The notes under the pieces were generated by a model. That model saw nothing but the letters and a program-made list of their open reading frames with translations. It did no database searches and was not told the DNA's origin. This document shows positions 23,501 through 34,722 of a stretch of 64,000 nucleotides of DNA, in pieces (position 1 is the stretch's first letter; the number at the start of each line of letters is the position of its first letter). Both the position numbers and the translations under genes were made by a program. The stretch is from Pocillopora verrucosa (taxonomy: Eukaryota > Cnidaria > Anthozoa > Scleractinia > Pocilloporidae): the NCBI RefSeq assembly GCF_036669915.1, contig NC_089321.1, positions 1,209,501 to 1,273,500 on the forward strand. Direction: 5' to 3'.

Positions 23501-24754
23501 ACGATCTCGCTACAAAAACTATTTATAAATGTAGTCTCCCGGCCTGCTTTAATAAGATTAAAGTTCTATTCAGTCTCTAGAACCATGTTACTCATGCTAT
23601 GATAGCCTCCGTTTGAAAGTGATAATGATATTCATAACAGCTAGGACAGCATTGGGAGTGACATCAAAGCTTTCATTGTAAATAAATATAACTCGATCCA
23701 TACTAGTTCAAGTTTCCTTCGTAGCTGCTGATTAAGGTAACTATAATAAATGTCGATTCAAAACAGGTTTGTCCAAGGTTGCCCCACAGAGGGTATAGCT
23801 TGCTGAAGCCTAGAAACACTGATTGCTGTACATTGAAGCTATCAAATAAATCAAAAGTGATGTTTGGACTGTGTTACCGACCACGAATTGGGATAACTAC
23901 GATTGAATAATGTGGCTTCATGGTTCTGTTTTTCATTTTTTCCAACTCACATGTACCCTCGCGTGTTTTCATTGTTAGCAATTTGAAATAAGGTCAGGTT
24001 ATGGGGTTACATAATCATCATGAAAATGACTCATGCTCATATCTTGAAAAGTTAAGAAACTGCATGCAAGCTGTTTCCAGAAGGGACGACTACTAGATAA
24101 AAAATTGTTGTCATGAAGAATAAAAGAACTTTACAAGGAGCCACTTTCTCTTCCACTATATATCAATTACTTCGTTAGTCTCTGTTTAGAAAGTTGCACG
24201 ATTTTCCTAACCAGCAACCTTCTCGAGTTCAACCCTATTATCTCAAGTTTTCACGCGAGATCTCCATCCACACTGTGAGATGTTGACTTTAAAAGCGAGA
24301 TCGGAGCTACAATTCAAGATAAGGAACTAAATCGCAAGAGTTGATGTTGCAATAGATGATCTATATTTATTTATCACTTGAGGTCTTGACACCTGTCCCA
24401 AGATCCGCGAAACCGCAACTGTTTTCGTCAGTCACGTCATGAATTACGGTTGGTTCCAGATTTCTCGAACCTTTTTCATTCTTTAAGTGACCCCTTTTTC
24501 GCTTGTTTGCTTTATTTTAAGTTTACTTTCAAAGGTCTGAGATAACCTCGAAGGCTCAATATCAAACAAAGACCTAGGATCAATGACACAGTTATGATGC
24601 AAAAATGCCCCAACAAAGGTCAATAGACGGTTATCTCTTTACCATTTATTAGACAAATTTTCCGCTACTATCCATCGCAGGCAGACGAGACAATATCGTA
24701 CTCATTATGAAACAACAGCATCAAGTATTTTGTTGTTCATTGTTCATTTGTGAG

Positions 24755-26217
24755 GTTTCAAAATGGTCGTCAGTTCTGCTTGGTCCATGCTTTCAAGTAT
24801 ATAATTTATTTTTTTTCTTTTTCCTCCATGCTTAAGTTACCCCTAGTGGGTTGATTTATTTCAAAGTTAGTAAGCACTGAGTATTAATTCTGTGTTCTAT
24901 AAAATGGCACAGTTTATGTTTGCGTGGAACTGAAAGTTCACTCTTTACTCTCTTCAAACCTTTAAAGACGTTGACAAGATTTTTTTCTTTTTTTTACATT
25001 TTTGTACTTTCCGGAACAGCTCTTGCGACCAGCTCAATTTATGTCACTATCACTGGACTCTAAGAAATGATTTCTTTCCTTCCATGCACAATAATAAAGT
25101 TGAAATGTCAAACTCTATAGCTGGCTTTTCTCCACTCGCCTTGTTTCCTATCGTCAGAAATAATCGGAGGACAAATGTCGACGCAAACAGGGGTTACCGC
25201 GTAATAACCGTCTTGTGATTTCGTGCCATTTGACATAAAGTAAGCTCAAAAATCGCATAGAAATGAATGGGTGGATTATAGAATGTTTTCATTTTAGAAA
25301 ATCGTTTGACATGCGTCGATATTCTCGTTGTGTGGTTTATATTGTTCACCTAACATGCATACCCTCTGCTGTCCGCAGGGTTTTGTCTTTCACTCGATGA
25401 TCATGATGTTGAAGATGAAGATGATGACGATGATGTTCGTAATGACGCTGATGATAAATTCAGTTTACAAATGAACCTTTTGCATACCTTATTTCAACTA
25501 TCTATAAATCGAGATAGATGGATGGAATTTTGTACCGCTTGGTTGGAAAAATGGATAATTCAAAGTCGTCATTTTAAAGTTGGGGTTAGGCATACACGGT
25601 AACGCATGTTGTCATGAAATAAGTTTCACGAAGACTTTTTGTGAAATCATAAAGACAACATCCAAATTGCAGCAGTTTGTCGCATCGTAATTTTTCATAT
25701 TGGTGGGTGCCTGTGAACCCCCCCCCCCTTCCTTTTTTAAGCCAATTTTTTCAAGCATGGAGGTCAATATGGCAATGTGGTGAGAACCCTTTGTTTAACA
25801 AAGTGTGCCCCCCCCCCCCCCCCACCCTTTTCACTTAAAAGATCCTGGCTCCGTCGCTGTTACCGACAAGCTCCTTATGTCGGGGTTGAATGTCAGTGAG
25901 TGATTGTCCGCTGTCGGGAAGCGAGGTGCATATTCTTTAAGCTAGAGAGGATAATTGTATCTGTCTAAATGCTCAGGGGATTAAGGAGCAACTGTATCTC
26001 TTATTATTTGATTTCTTCCTTTCACTGAAAATATCAGGGCATCACAAATCAGCCCTTTTCATAATCTGGGTTCATAATCCATAGCTACCTTGCACGCACG
26101 AAATTATACATGCCATTTTCCCATGCGTCAGTTCAGTAATGGGTCACAGATGACGTCAAGATGTGGTGTGAACAACCCACTGATATTCTTTCTACCTTAA
26201 TAATTAACGATATAATA
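24755..26217. other. Intergenic stretch with GAT microsatellite and poly-C runs
   Basis: No gene is recognised. A GAT/GAC-rich microsatellite lies at about 25398-25456. Two long C runs sit near 25721-25736 and 25808-25823. Other short frames lack support. Confidence 0.55.
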
Positions 26218-26370
26218 CAAATTCTGGATCAATATCAGTATCTAGGCAACTGCCCACCTACCCCTCCCCTAACCCAACATTAACCTTTACTTGTTGTCAA
26301 TTGACTGTTGTTGAGTTAGGGGAGGGGTAGGTGGGCAGTTGCCCAGATACTGATATTGATCCCAAATTCT
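26218..26370. mobile_element. Palindromic MITE with perfect 8-bp target duplication (hAT-like)
   Basis: The element 26226-26362 (137 bp) starts GGATCAATATCAGTATCT and ends AGATACTGATATTGATCC. The arms form a hairpin of about 50 bp (GGGCAGTTGCCCAG-type core, TACCCCTCCCCTAAC / GTTAGGGGAGGGGTA). It is flanked by the identical octamer CAAATTCT at 26218-26225 and 26363-26370. An 8-bp duplication with short inverted ends fits the hAT superfamily. No coding capacity. The near-perfect arms suggest a young insertion. Confidence 0.9.
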
Positions 26371-26688
26371 TACACACGACGCGATATTCAAAATCTGAAT
26401 ACTTTTTGGGCTACCAGACTCTGTTAACCTTTATGGTTATCCCACACAGTCAGAACTCTAATTTTTAGGCAAGAATATTACAAATAAAGATTGCTGATGT
26501 TGTTTTTGTTGCTATTGTTTTGCCTCCGCCAAACAGCAATAGCAAACAAATTTCATAAAATATTTTTGCCAAGACACTATACGTATCTCGTGTCCTCAAG
26601 TGTGTTCGGGAATACACTTCCATCTTTAGCATCTTGCTAAAATGTGAAAAAGTTTGACTCTCCACAGCGGATAAGAAATTCCCGGTTA

Positions 26689-29600
26689 TTAGATCAGAAT
26701 GTGTATTAAGAAAGCAAGTTTGACAAAAGGAAAAACGTTCTCAATCATCATGGAAGCTGCGGAAAACAGTGGTACAGGAGACAAGTGACTTTCTCTTTCA
26801 AACGCCGCGGTAGTTGTAGGTTCTGGCATCATCGTGTTACACTTTTCTTCTGAACAGCAAACAATATTACAACTCAGCAACTTGTAACTGGTAAATTTCA
26901 TCATCATTTCTAACTTCTCGCAAGCCTTTTTTGAGTCTACGGGACAAAAAGGACAAATAAATACAATATAGGGTCACGTACGCACGGAAAGGTCAGCGAG
27001 CTCGACTTCGCATCGAGAGGTGTGGGTTCTAGCCTCTCCTAGGTTACCTTGGATACTGTCATCTTGTTACCCTCAAAGCATCTTTACAGGAGGGGGCATG
27101 ATTAAGGTGCAGAGAATTTTCAGGGAAACCAAATATAAACTAAAATCCCGTCCATGAGCGGGAGCAATTAGCTGATAAGCTCTGGCTGCTGTGTGAATCA
27201 GTCTCATCCGCAGATTTGACCTTTCCATATATTTTCCATAATTCTCCGCGATACATCGGTGCAAATCATCATAGGTTTCAGTCCTCAGAAGGTACAGAAA
27301 GTAAACAACAGTGACAAAAGGCCGTGATATTTGGTAGTATGTGCGATTGAAAGGAAAATGAGGTTTCCTATTGAGGTGCAACAAAACCCTAGCTAACCAC
27401 GCCCTAATTGCCAATGGTGACACTAGCCAATACGGTACGTTAAATTATCATCGATATAGTTCTTGATATGCTGATTTGTTAATGAAAAAAATTATGATGA
27501 CAGTAATAGCAATGATTATAATAACGATGATGACAACGATAATGATAATTATAATTATCGTAATAATAATGATAATTATGATAATAATTAACAACGGGGA
27601 AATTACCACATACTGATGGCTCCTGAAAAAATTCTTCAGTGAAGCAAATGAAAAAGTCTGATACCGTTGTCCATCGTAAGATTAGGTTGAAAATAACGAT
27701 ACTTCCTTAGTAAACTTTTCCTTAGAAATCCCCGCTCCTCTCAGGGAGTGATGTGGGCTCATTTCTTAACATGATTTACCTGAGCAGTCGATACAGCCCC
27801 TCGCCACCACATCCATAACTGCTGTGCCATTGTCATATTTTCCATTAGCAGAGTAACAGTGAGTATTCCCCAACAAAGACGTCGTACACTGTGTTCTAGT
27901 TTGACTCTTTTCGCACTTATTCCAGTTGCTTTCGACGCAGTTGAAACATTTGTTAACTGCTACTAAAAGAGAAACAAAAAATAATTAAATCAACCACGGA
28001 ATTGTGGAATTTTACATGTATGGACCTCCTTTTTGAGAGTTTATCGGCATTGGCTGTATTTTGACAATTGCATCCAATTAAAGAATGGTTTGATGAAGCA
28101 AGTACAAAGATAAGAATAGAAATGGTAACGTTTTTAATTGTTATTCAGTTGAATGATCGACAATTTAGCCCCCGTAGATTATCGGCAGCATATAACTTCT
28201 CGTTACCTTAACAATGCAGAAAATAGATGTTGAGAATAGACAAAAGATAGCATCATTTTCAAAAATCTTGATATAGCACCTAATTATGTTAACTCTCTGA
28301 AACCAAAGAGCTCGTATAGTGGAGAATTAACGATCAGCAGATCTTGAGAGTCTGAGGTAGTGCCTAGTCCTGTTTGTATTGCCCTGAAAATTAATTTCGA
28401 ATTTGACTTCAAAGTATAACCTACACATTCGAAAACTGTTTTAAAATTATCTTGGGGTTCGACGATAAAAGCCGCCATTTCGAAAAACAACTAACATGAC
28501 ATGGCCGCACGCTTGAAATTTTGTTACGTCACAGGTAAGAAGCCGGGCTTCTACGGATGATTCAAAATGGCGGCTTCCGTAAGTTATTTTTTTTGGAATT
28601 TTTTCCATTTTTTAGAAAATTTTCGATAGATTCAGTTACTCTTTGGAATGAAAAAACTTAGTCAGTGTCCTTATAGCATACGTACTTTCGAGAGAGGAAT
28701 ATGAAATTTTCATGGCCTTCGGAGCAAACTTCTCCCTAAGTATACAATGGCCACCATGCATTCAAGTTTTTATGATTGATTTAACCAATTTGAGGAAGCC
28801 ATATCTGCTAAGTAAAAGACATTGTTGGTTTTATGACAATAAATAGGCCTCTTATGGTCCTTGATGACGAGATGACTTCGACACGTACAAACGAAACATT
28901 CGTTCAAAATTCGTTCAGTTTAGGGATCATCAAAGAGTTTTTTAAAAAATACTCCATTCACAACAAAGCTTAAACATGTTTTGGACATGTCAGAGCTTTT
29001 TTTTTAAAAAACACGGTTGAAAACTTTTGTCTTTTTAGAGGCTGTTTAAAATAATGTTTACAACTTCCAATTTAGCTCTTTGAAAATGCAAGTTTGAGAT
29101 TACTTAAAGTCTCTGGAAAATCAATACAATTTTTCAGCCGGGTTGTTGTTGTTGATTTTTGGATAGTTTAATCTGGTTTATCTAAACATGTTTTGTTAGT
29201 GTGAATGGGGTATAAGAAACTCTCCGAGATTTTTTTTTCCATTTTAATCTATTTTAAATTTTTTTCAGAGACATACAGAAAAGAGAATTTGATTAAGTGC
29301 ATCCCAACCAATATCAAGGCATTTTTTGGTTTACTTTGACAGGATTTGATTACGTGGTAATTAATTGCGCGCGAGAGGAGAAGGTTAAATGTACACTCGG
29401 CACTCACTTGTGAAAATTCAACTAGGTCATCTGATCCAGATCTTTTTCAGGATAATAGGTGGAGTAGGAAATTTGTCCGAACCATGAAAGATGGACTTAT
29501 CAAAAGAGATTCTAACTGTGAACTGAAACAAATACTAGACAGAACTTGAATGAGGAAAACGGTAGAAATGTGCGATGAGGGGTCGCGATTTCTTATACCA

Positions 29601-31022
29601 CATGGATGACGGACCCCGACAAAATAAATAAATGAGATGCCTCTTGAAGTATGTGGTTGATTTGTTATCATGCAGCAGATGGAATTTTTTCGAGTCTCCA
29701 GAGAAGATAATTTGAATATCATATGACGTGCCGAAAAGGTTTAGTGAGTATAGGATCGCATCAAAGCATATTTTTAGTTTCCTCTTAGATAAATTCCTTC
29801 GCAACACCGGCGTACAGATCTTGATACATTAAGAGAGGTTATGGTTTTTGCGGAGTTTAATTGGATCATGGATTTAGACCAAAAGGTCGCCGGTTCTCTC
29901 CCATTATCTTTTCCTTTTTCCTTCTTAAGTGTAAGTCGATTTTACCCTCGCTTTTCAACAAAATGTTTTTAAAACTATCATTTGCAGCTGTCATAATTCA
30001 AACGTGTGTCACGCATGTAATTTCGTCAATTTGCCACAGACAGAATGCTTAGTGAAAAACTCGCCGAAAAAAAGCCGGGAAGTGATATTTATTTTTCATT
30101 CCATATTATTTAACCTCAGCCTCGCGCAAGACACCGGAAGTATGAAAATTATAAGCCGCTAATAAACGTTAATCTAGGTATTGTAAAAATATTTGAACTC
30201 TTGCCTGACGGATTCAATGCTGATTTGCCGAAAATGTAATTACAGTAAAGTGCTTTTCGCTAATACAAAATAAATAAGAATCTTGGCGGCAAAAAGCCTT
30301 AAAAAAATTCCAACTATGAACGAAAATTTTTCGGCGACGTACTAATTATCAGAAAAGAGCATATATGTTGAGAAATTAAAACAAGAAATGCTGAAATGTA
30401 AAGAGCCATATCAAGTAAAAGGTAGACAAAAGAGACACAGCTGCCACTTAAATGTCAGGCATAACCTCACAGACGTCGGCTTTCTCTGAAATATCAGTGG
30501 CAGAAACAAAGGTAAAATATTCTTTTGTCAAAAAGCTTTTAGCGATCAGCATGACGCATCAGTTAACTGAAATGTGCGCACTGAAGGTTAAATGAGGTCT
30601 ATGCGCTAATTGAAAAGATAAACGTTTTCTTTTTCACAGATAATCGCAAATGTTATTTAACAGGGAATATTGTCTTCTCTCACGCTTACAAAGCGCAAAT
30701 CTAATTACAGAGAAAAATAAGAACTATTTTACGCCCCATTTAAGACCTTACTATGCTGGGGTTTTGAACACATTCTAGGAAAAGGTGGTGAGAAGATTAA
30801 CACGGAGATGTGAACCTTAGAAAATTATCGTGTTGAAAATGGGTGAAGGCCTTAATGGCTTCCACGATATAAATAAGAGTTCGCAGACCGCAATCTGCAA
30901 TAAAGGGATTTCCTTCAAGTCAACTTTTGTTTATAGAATCACTTTCCGCGTTGGTATCGCTTACCTGACAAAACAGAAGCATTGATCAGAAGAAGGGAAG
31001 CGATAAGGAATACCGATTTCAT
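26689..31022 (-). CDS. Ly6/uPAR three-finger domain protein, probably GPI-anchored
   Basis: The model has three exons: 31022-30965, 27962-27780 and 26936-26689. They total 489 nt, 162 residues, and all phases agree (phase 1 at both introns, the usual Ly6 arrangement). Exon 1 is a signal peptide (MKSVFLIASLLLINASVLS). Exon 2 begins AVNKCFNC and carries Cys-rich spacing through GCIDC. Exon 3 gives ACEK, then SCNIVCCSEEKCNTM, the CC-x4-CN ending that defines Ly6/uPAR three-finger domains. After that comes a Ser/Thr/Pro linker and a hydrophobic end (VFPFVKLAFLIHILI) of the type removed when a GPI anchor is attached. The mature domain has 12 cysteines, an even number consistent with disulfide pairing, and one NGT glycosylation sequon. 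It should act at the cell surface. The ligand is unknown. Family members include CD59-like regulators and receptor modulators; the domain is also shared with secreted toxins, but the GPI signal argues for a membrane protein. Confidence 0.85.
26963..27050 (+). repeat. tRNA-like (Arg-type arm) SINE or tRNA relic
   Basis: The stretch CTCGACTTCGCATCGAG can form a perfect 5-bp anticodon-like stem with a 7-nt loop. It is followed by a GTGGGTTCTAGCCTCTC T-arm-like segment. The D-arm and acceptor stem are not convincing, so this is most likely a SINE head or tRNA pseudogene within intron 2 of the Ly6 gene. Confidence 0.3.
27486..27592. repeat. GAT/AAT-rich microsatellite
   Basis: An interrupted run of GATAAT, GATGAT and ATTAT units lies in intron 1-2 sequence of the Ly6 gene. 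It can also pair with itself through ATAATTATAATTAT. Confidence 0.7.
27963..30964 (-). other. 3-kb intron 1 of the Ly6 gene
   Basis: The stretch is bounded by donor CAG|GTAAGC at 30964 and acceptor CTTTTAG at 27963. No other coding exon was recognised within it. Short frames around 28284-28490 and 29447-29807 lack splice-consistent ends or domain similarity. Confidence 0.6.
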
Positions 31023-31589
31023 TGTATAAATCGTGTTTAGAGGCGCTCCGCGAAGGTTGTGGATCATCTGTATCGTTGCTTCATCACTGCTGCGAGCTAG
31101 CGTGACTCAAAAGGCTGTGGCCAGGCATTTGCTGACCGCCGGATTTTTTAGTTTTATCCGATTTGAGATAAGAACAGTGTCAACAGCGACAGGATTATCG
31201 ACCAATCGTCGGCAAAATGGCCACGCTTGCTAGTGCATGAGAACTAGACGCTGTTGGTTTTGATCAAGCGTCTTCATAGATCAGAGCCAAGACTCTAATT
31301 AGACAGTGACTGTCAATGATATTCGATATGAAGAAAAATACATTGTCAGATGCAGCTTGAGAGGGAAATAGTTTGTTAGAAAAGAGCACAAAAAAATAAA
31401 AAAGCACGCTGAAAAACTTCATCCTTTCATTTATTTTTCTCGCTTCATCTTTAGTCGTCATCTTTCACCTTTATCGTAAAAAAATACTCCTGTTACAACT
31501 GGTTATTTCATACGATACCCATCCCCTCAGTTCATGACGCCCTTATAATGATGGACATTACGACTTATTACTTTGACTAAAACCTCTTT
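31023..31589. other. Upstream region of the Ly6 gene, no other gene seen
   Basis: This should hold the promoter and 5' UTR of the Ly6 gene. I cannot point to a convincing TATA box or other defined site. Confidence 0.35.
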
Positions 31590-33205
31590 CTAAGGCCTCT
31601 CTTTTTCTTCGCATAGGGTAAAATATAGACAGGACCATTGGACTATATTTTGGACTATTTTTTGGACCTTTTTTTGGACCAATTTTTGGACCATTTTTTG
31701 GGACCATTTTTTGGGACCATTTCATCGGGGGGAGGCTGACCATTAGAACTTGGGGAGGGTGGGATGCAGTCTATCAGAACTCAGGGAAGGCTGATAGGCA
31801 GACTGTTGTTAACGAGGGAGGGGTCGAGGACGAACTATCAGTACGCAAGGAGGGATGCAGGATGGGAGGTTGATGTATTAGTAACGGCTACTGATTAGTG
31901 GAGTTTTTACTGGATCATACAAATTATTTTGAGCAGTTTTTCGACCGACTATTTGTATGTCAAAACTTTTGCGTTGGGTCGTAGCGTTTCTTTAATTTTT
32001 TGTACAGCTCGGTGTTTTCCTTTTTCTGCATAATTCTTTGATTTGGTCTGCAGTTAGCAGACCCTAATTAACTCTGACTGTTGCAGAAATTGGAAAGAGA
32101 TTTCATGTTTTTTCAAGTCATTTCGAAACATAGAAGTCGCTTTGTTATTGTCTCTGAGGGGCTTACTGTAATTTATGACACCAAACGGAATGAAAAAATG
32201 TAATTTGTGAGATTAACTCAAATCGGCAATTTGCGAAAAGGAAATTTGTAATTAGTGAATTAGAAATCCGTAATTTTCGAGGAAGGTAATTCTGTATTTT
32301 GCACTTGTGTGGATTTAATGAATCAATGCATTGGCTATGTGGAAGGAAAATTGCGCCAAATGTTAAGCCCTGAAATGCAAACTTGTTATTTAAAAAAATG
32401 ATTCAGCACTGAAGCTGTGCTGTTTCAATCGTCAATTCACGAAGTGAAATGCGCGACATCACATTCAACTTTAGGCGCGAGTTGACTGTATCTAAGAGTG
32501 GAAAACTGTGTATCTGAGAAGAAAAACGATTGCTTTGTACGATTGTACCGACAATGTTTTTATAGTAAAGGTGTAAATGTGAAAACTGCGATAACGCCTG
32601 TGAATACTATGCTAAGGACCGGAAATTCCATGATCTTTGTCGTCTGAAAAGATCATTGACCAAAGGAAGGTAGATAAATTGAATGATCTACTGTATACAC
32701 ATAGAGAAACGTGAGGCAACTGTTGGATGATTCATGCTTACCCGTGAGTATCATTTAGCACTGGCACGAGTCGACTTAACAGGCATACGCATGACAAAAA
32801 ATAAAGAAACGCTACGGCCCAACGCAAACATTTTGACATAAAATAGTCAGTCGAAAAACCACCAAAATAATTTGTATGATTCAATGAACACTCCATTAAT
32901 CAGTAGCTGTTATCAATACATCAATCTCTCACCCCTCCTTGTGTACTATTAGTTCGTCCTCCACCCCTCCCTCAGTTACAACAGTCTGTCTACCAGCCCT
33001 CCCTGAGTACTGATAGACTACATCCCACCCCTCCTTAAGTACTTATGGTCTGCCTTCTCCCGAAAAAATGGTCAAAAAAAGAAATGGTCCCAAAAATGGT
33101 CCAAAAAAAATCGTTCAAAAATTGGTCCAAAAAATAGTCCAAAGGTTCAATGTTCCAGTCCATAATTTACCCTATGTTCCTTTTCTTCCACGAGAGACCC
33201 TGGGG
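31590..33205. mobile_element. Foldback DNA element with ~420-bp inverted arms
   Basis: The left arm (about 31590-32010) and right arm (about 32790-33205) are inverted copies of each other. Left CATAGGGTAAAATATAGAC pairs with right ATAATTTACCCTATG. Left GCGTTGGGTCGTAGCGTTTC pairs with right GAAACGCTACGGCCCAACGC. Both arms have stacked TTTTTTGGACC / GGTCCAAAAAA motifs and GGGAGGG tracts. The centre (about 32010-32790) encodes nothing recognisable. It is a non-autonomous long-TIR element of unassigned superfamily. The exact ends and target duplication are not resolved. Confidence 0.8.
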
Positions 33206-34722
33206 GCGAGGTCCAAAGTTCCGAAAGTCTCCGAAAGTTAGAGCACATTCCATTCCCAGAATCATTTTTTATTAATATGCTTAGTCATTTCTTTCCCAGT
33301 GACATTCACAGGAGGGACCTTAAGCAAACCTCAACAGCGACGGCAACGTGGAAGGGACAAAAGTTACTAAAAATCACTAAAATCACTAAAATTTGTGTGG
33401 TCTGAGAACGGGAACCCCGACGGCAATTATTTGCGTATCAATTTCGAACTCAACGTTGCCCGCAATCTCTGTGCTCACGTTGAGGTGTGGCACCGTAAGA
33501 GATGCTAAACATATCAAATCATTTGCAAAATTCTGACTAAAATACTTCTGATAAATATTTCTGATAAATTCGTTTTTTTATCGACGTCTTCCGCGGCGTT
33601 TTCATCCTGACTGCTTTAGGTCCCCGATGTCGTTTCCTGAATCACGAAACAATGACCATTTGCCCGTAATTATCTGTAATAACTCATCGTTACTTTTCTC
33701 ATAAAACTTGATACATTATAGAGTAACATTTAGCTCGCAGTTCATCCACGTTCAGATGATAATCTATCAACTCGCATTTAAGGAGTTTCCATTTCTGGCT
33801 TGTCTCCATCTCACTCATTTTTTTATGATAACCGCACTTTTCGGGGCCGGTTTCTTCGTAAATATCTCTTCGAAGAGTAAATCCAATAATCCCACCTAAA
33901 ACAACAAAGAATAATAATCATGAATGTAAGACCGATCTTTAGCCACCTGGTAAATGGAAGGAGTAACCCCAAAGCGGGCCTTTCATGTCCTGATTCCTAG
34001 AAGCAGCCTTTACCCCAAAAGGCAACTAAACCCCTTTTCCCCTAAGAGTGACTAGCATCTAATTTCTCTTTTACAATACCACACTTGAATCACACAATAA
34101 CTTAAGGTCACGAGAAAAACTAAATAGTCACCAACTTAAGAAGCTCTTGATTGTTAAACAAATACTCCTTGTCAGCACCTTAGGAAATGTTTTAAGGACA
34201 ATATGGAGAATATGTAAAACCTCCAAAAGAGATCACTTATAAATTTAATAAATATACTTTTTCAAATGACCATAAAACCTAATTGGTCTCTAGAGTATAC
34301 TTTCAGACTGGATTTGTGGTAATCATTAAACCATTTCTCCCTTGAGATAACACACAAAGTGACTTTAGCTAAGAAGTTATACTAATTACTAAAACTAATC
34401 TCATACTAATCATACTTATACTAATTACATACTAATCTTTTTTGTTAGTACATAATAGAACAGTGGATGGCCTTGAATGCGCGCTCCGATTGAATAATCA
34501 AATTCTGAATATCCTTTGCTATTTACCTCTTAGAAACTCGCACGGAATTTGCGCCCGAAAATTGTGTAATCGTTGCAGGAATAAATGAGTTAAAATCATC
34601 TTTCTGTGTTACATTATCTCACTGTTTTAGTATATACTTGCAGCAGGGTAAATATCAACCACTAACCACCTCCATTTCGGTGAATAGTTGTCAGTTATCA
34701 GAGTACATCTAATTTCCATCAC
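33206..34722. other. Repeat-bearing intergenic region downstream of the methyltransferase gene
   Basis: The segment includes an interspersed-repeat phrase (CTCAACAGCGACGGCAACGT at about 33330) and a TTAA-family MITE (34028-34222). I searched the minus strand for the expected last exon of the METTL27-like gene and found no convincing one. No other gene is supported. Confidence 0.45.
34028..34222. mobile_element. TTAA-family MITE, subfamily II
   Basis: It carries the family phrase CCCCTAAGAGTGACTAGCAT then CTAATTTCTC, AATCACAC, GGTCACGAGAA, TTGATTGTTAAACAAAT and GGAGAATATG. The same order is seen at 39393, 44934 and 53691. Its ends are eroded. Confidence 0.6.

Larger units (their letters stand above)
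15495..24754. repeat. Segmental duplication block B
   Basis: Block B is the fuller copy of the duplication, collinear with 6230-13512. It keeps the intact Cys-Pro gene. It also contains an extra Harbinger-type MITE at 20339-20580 and about 830 bp (roughly 20710-21530) absent from A but partly present in copy 0 at 2780-2920. Beyond the gene and transposon pieces, about 18.9-24.7 kb shows no supportable gene. Short frames there are not conserved in block A. Confidence 0.9.

Noticed and set aside
27073..27423. 116-codon minus-strand frame inside the Ly6 gene
   Set aside because: The sequence has no Ly6 cysteine pattern and adding it would break the phase between exon 2 (27780) and exon 3 (26936), which join perfectly without it.
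29857..29912. tRNA-like B-box (GGTCGCCGGTTCTCTCCC)
   Set aside because: Only the T-arm-like phrase is present. No A box or stems could be drawn, so it is below the level of a feature.
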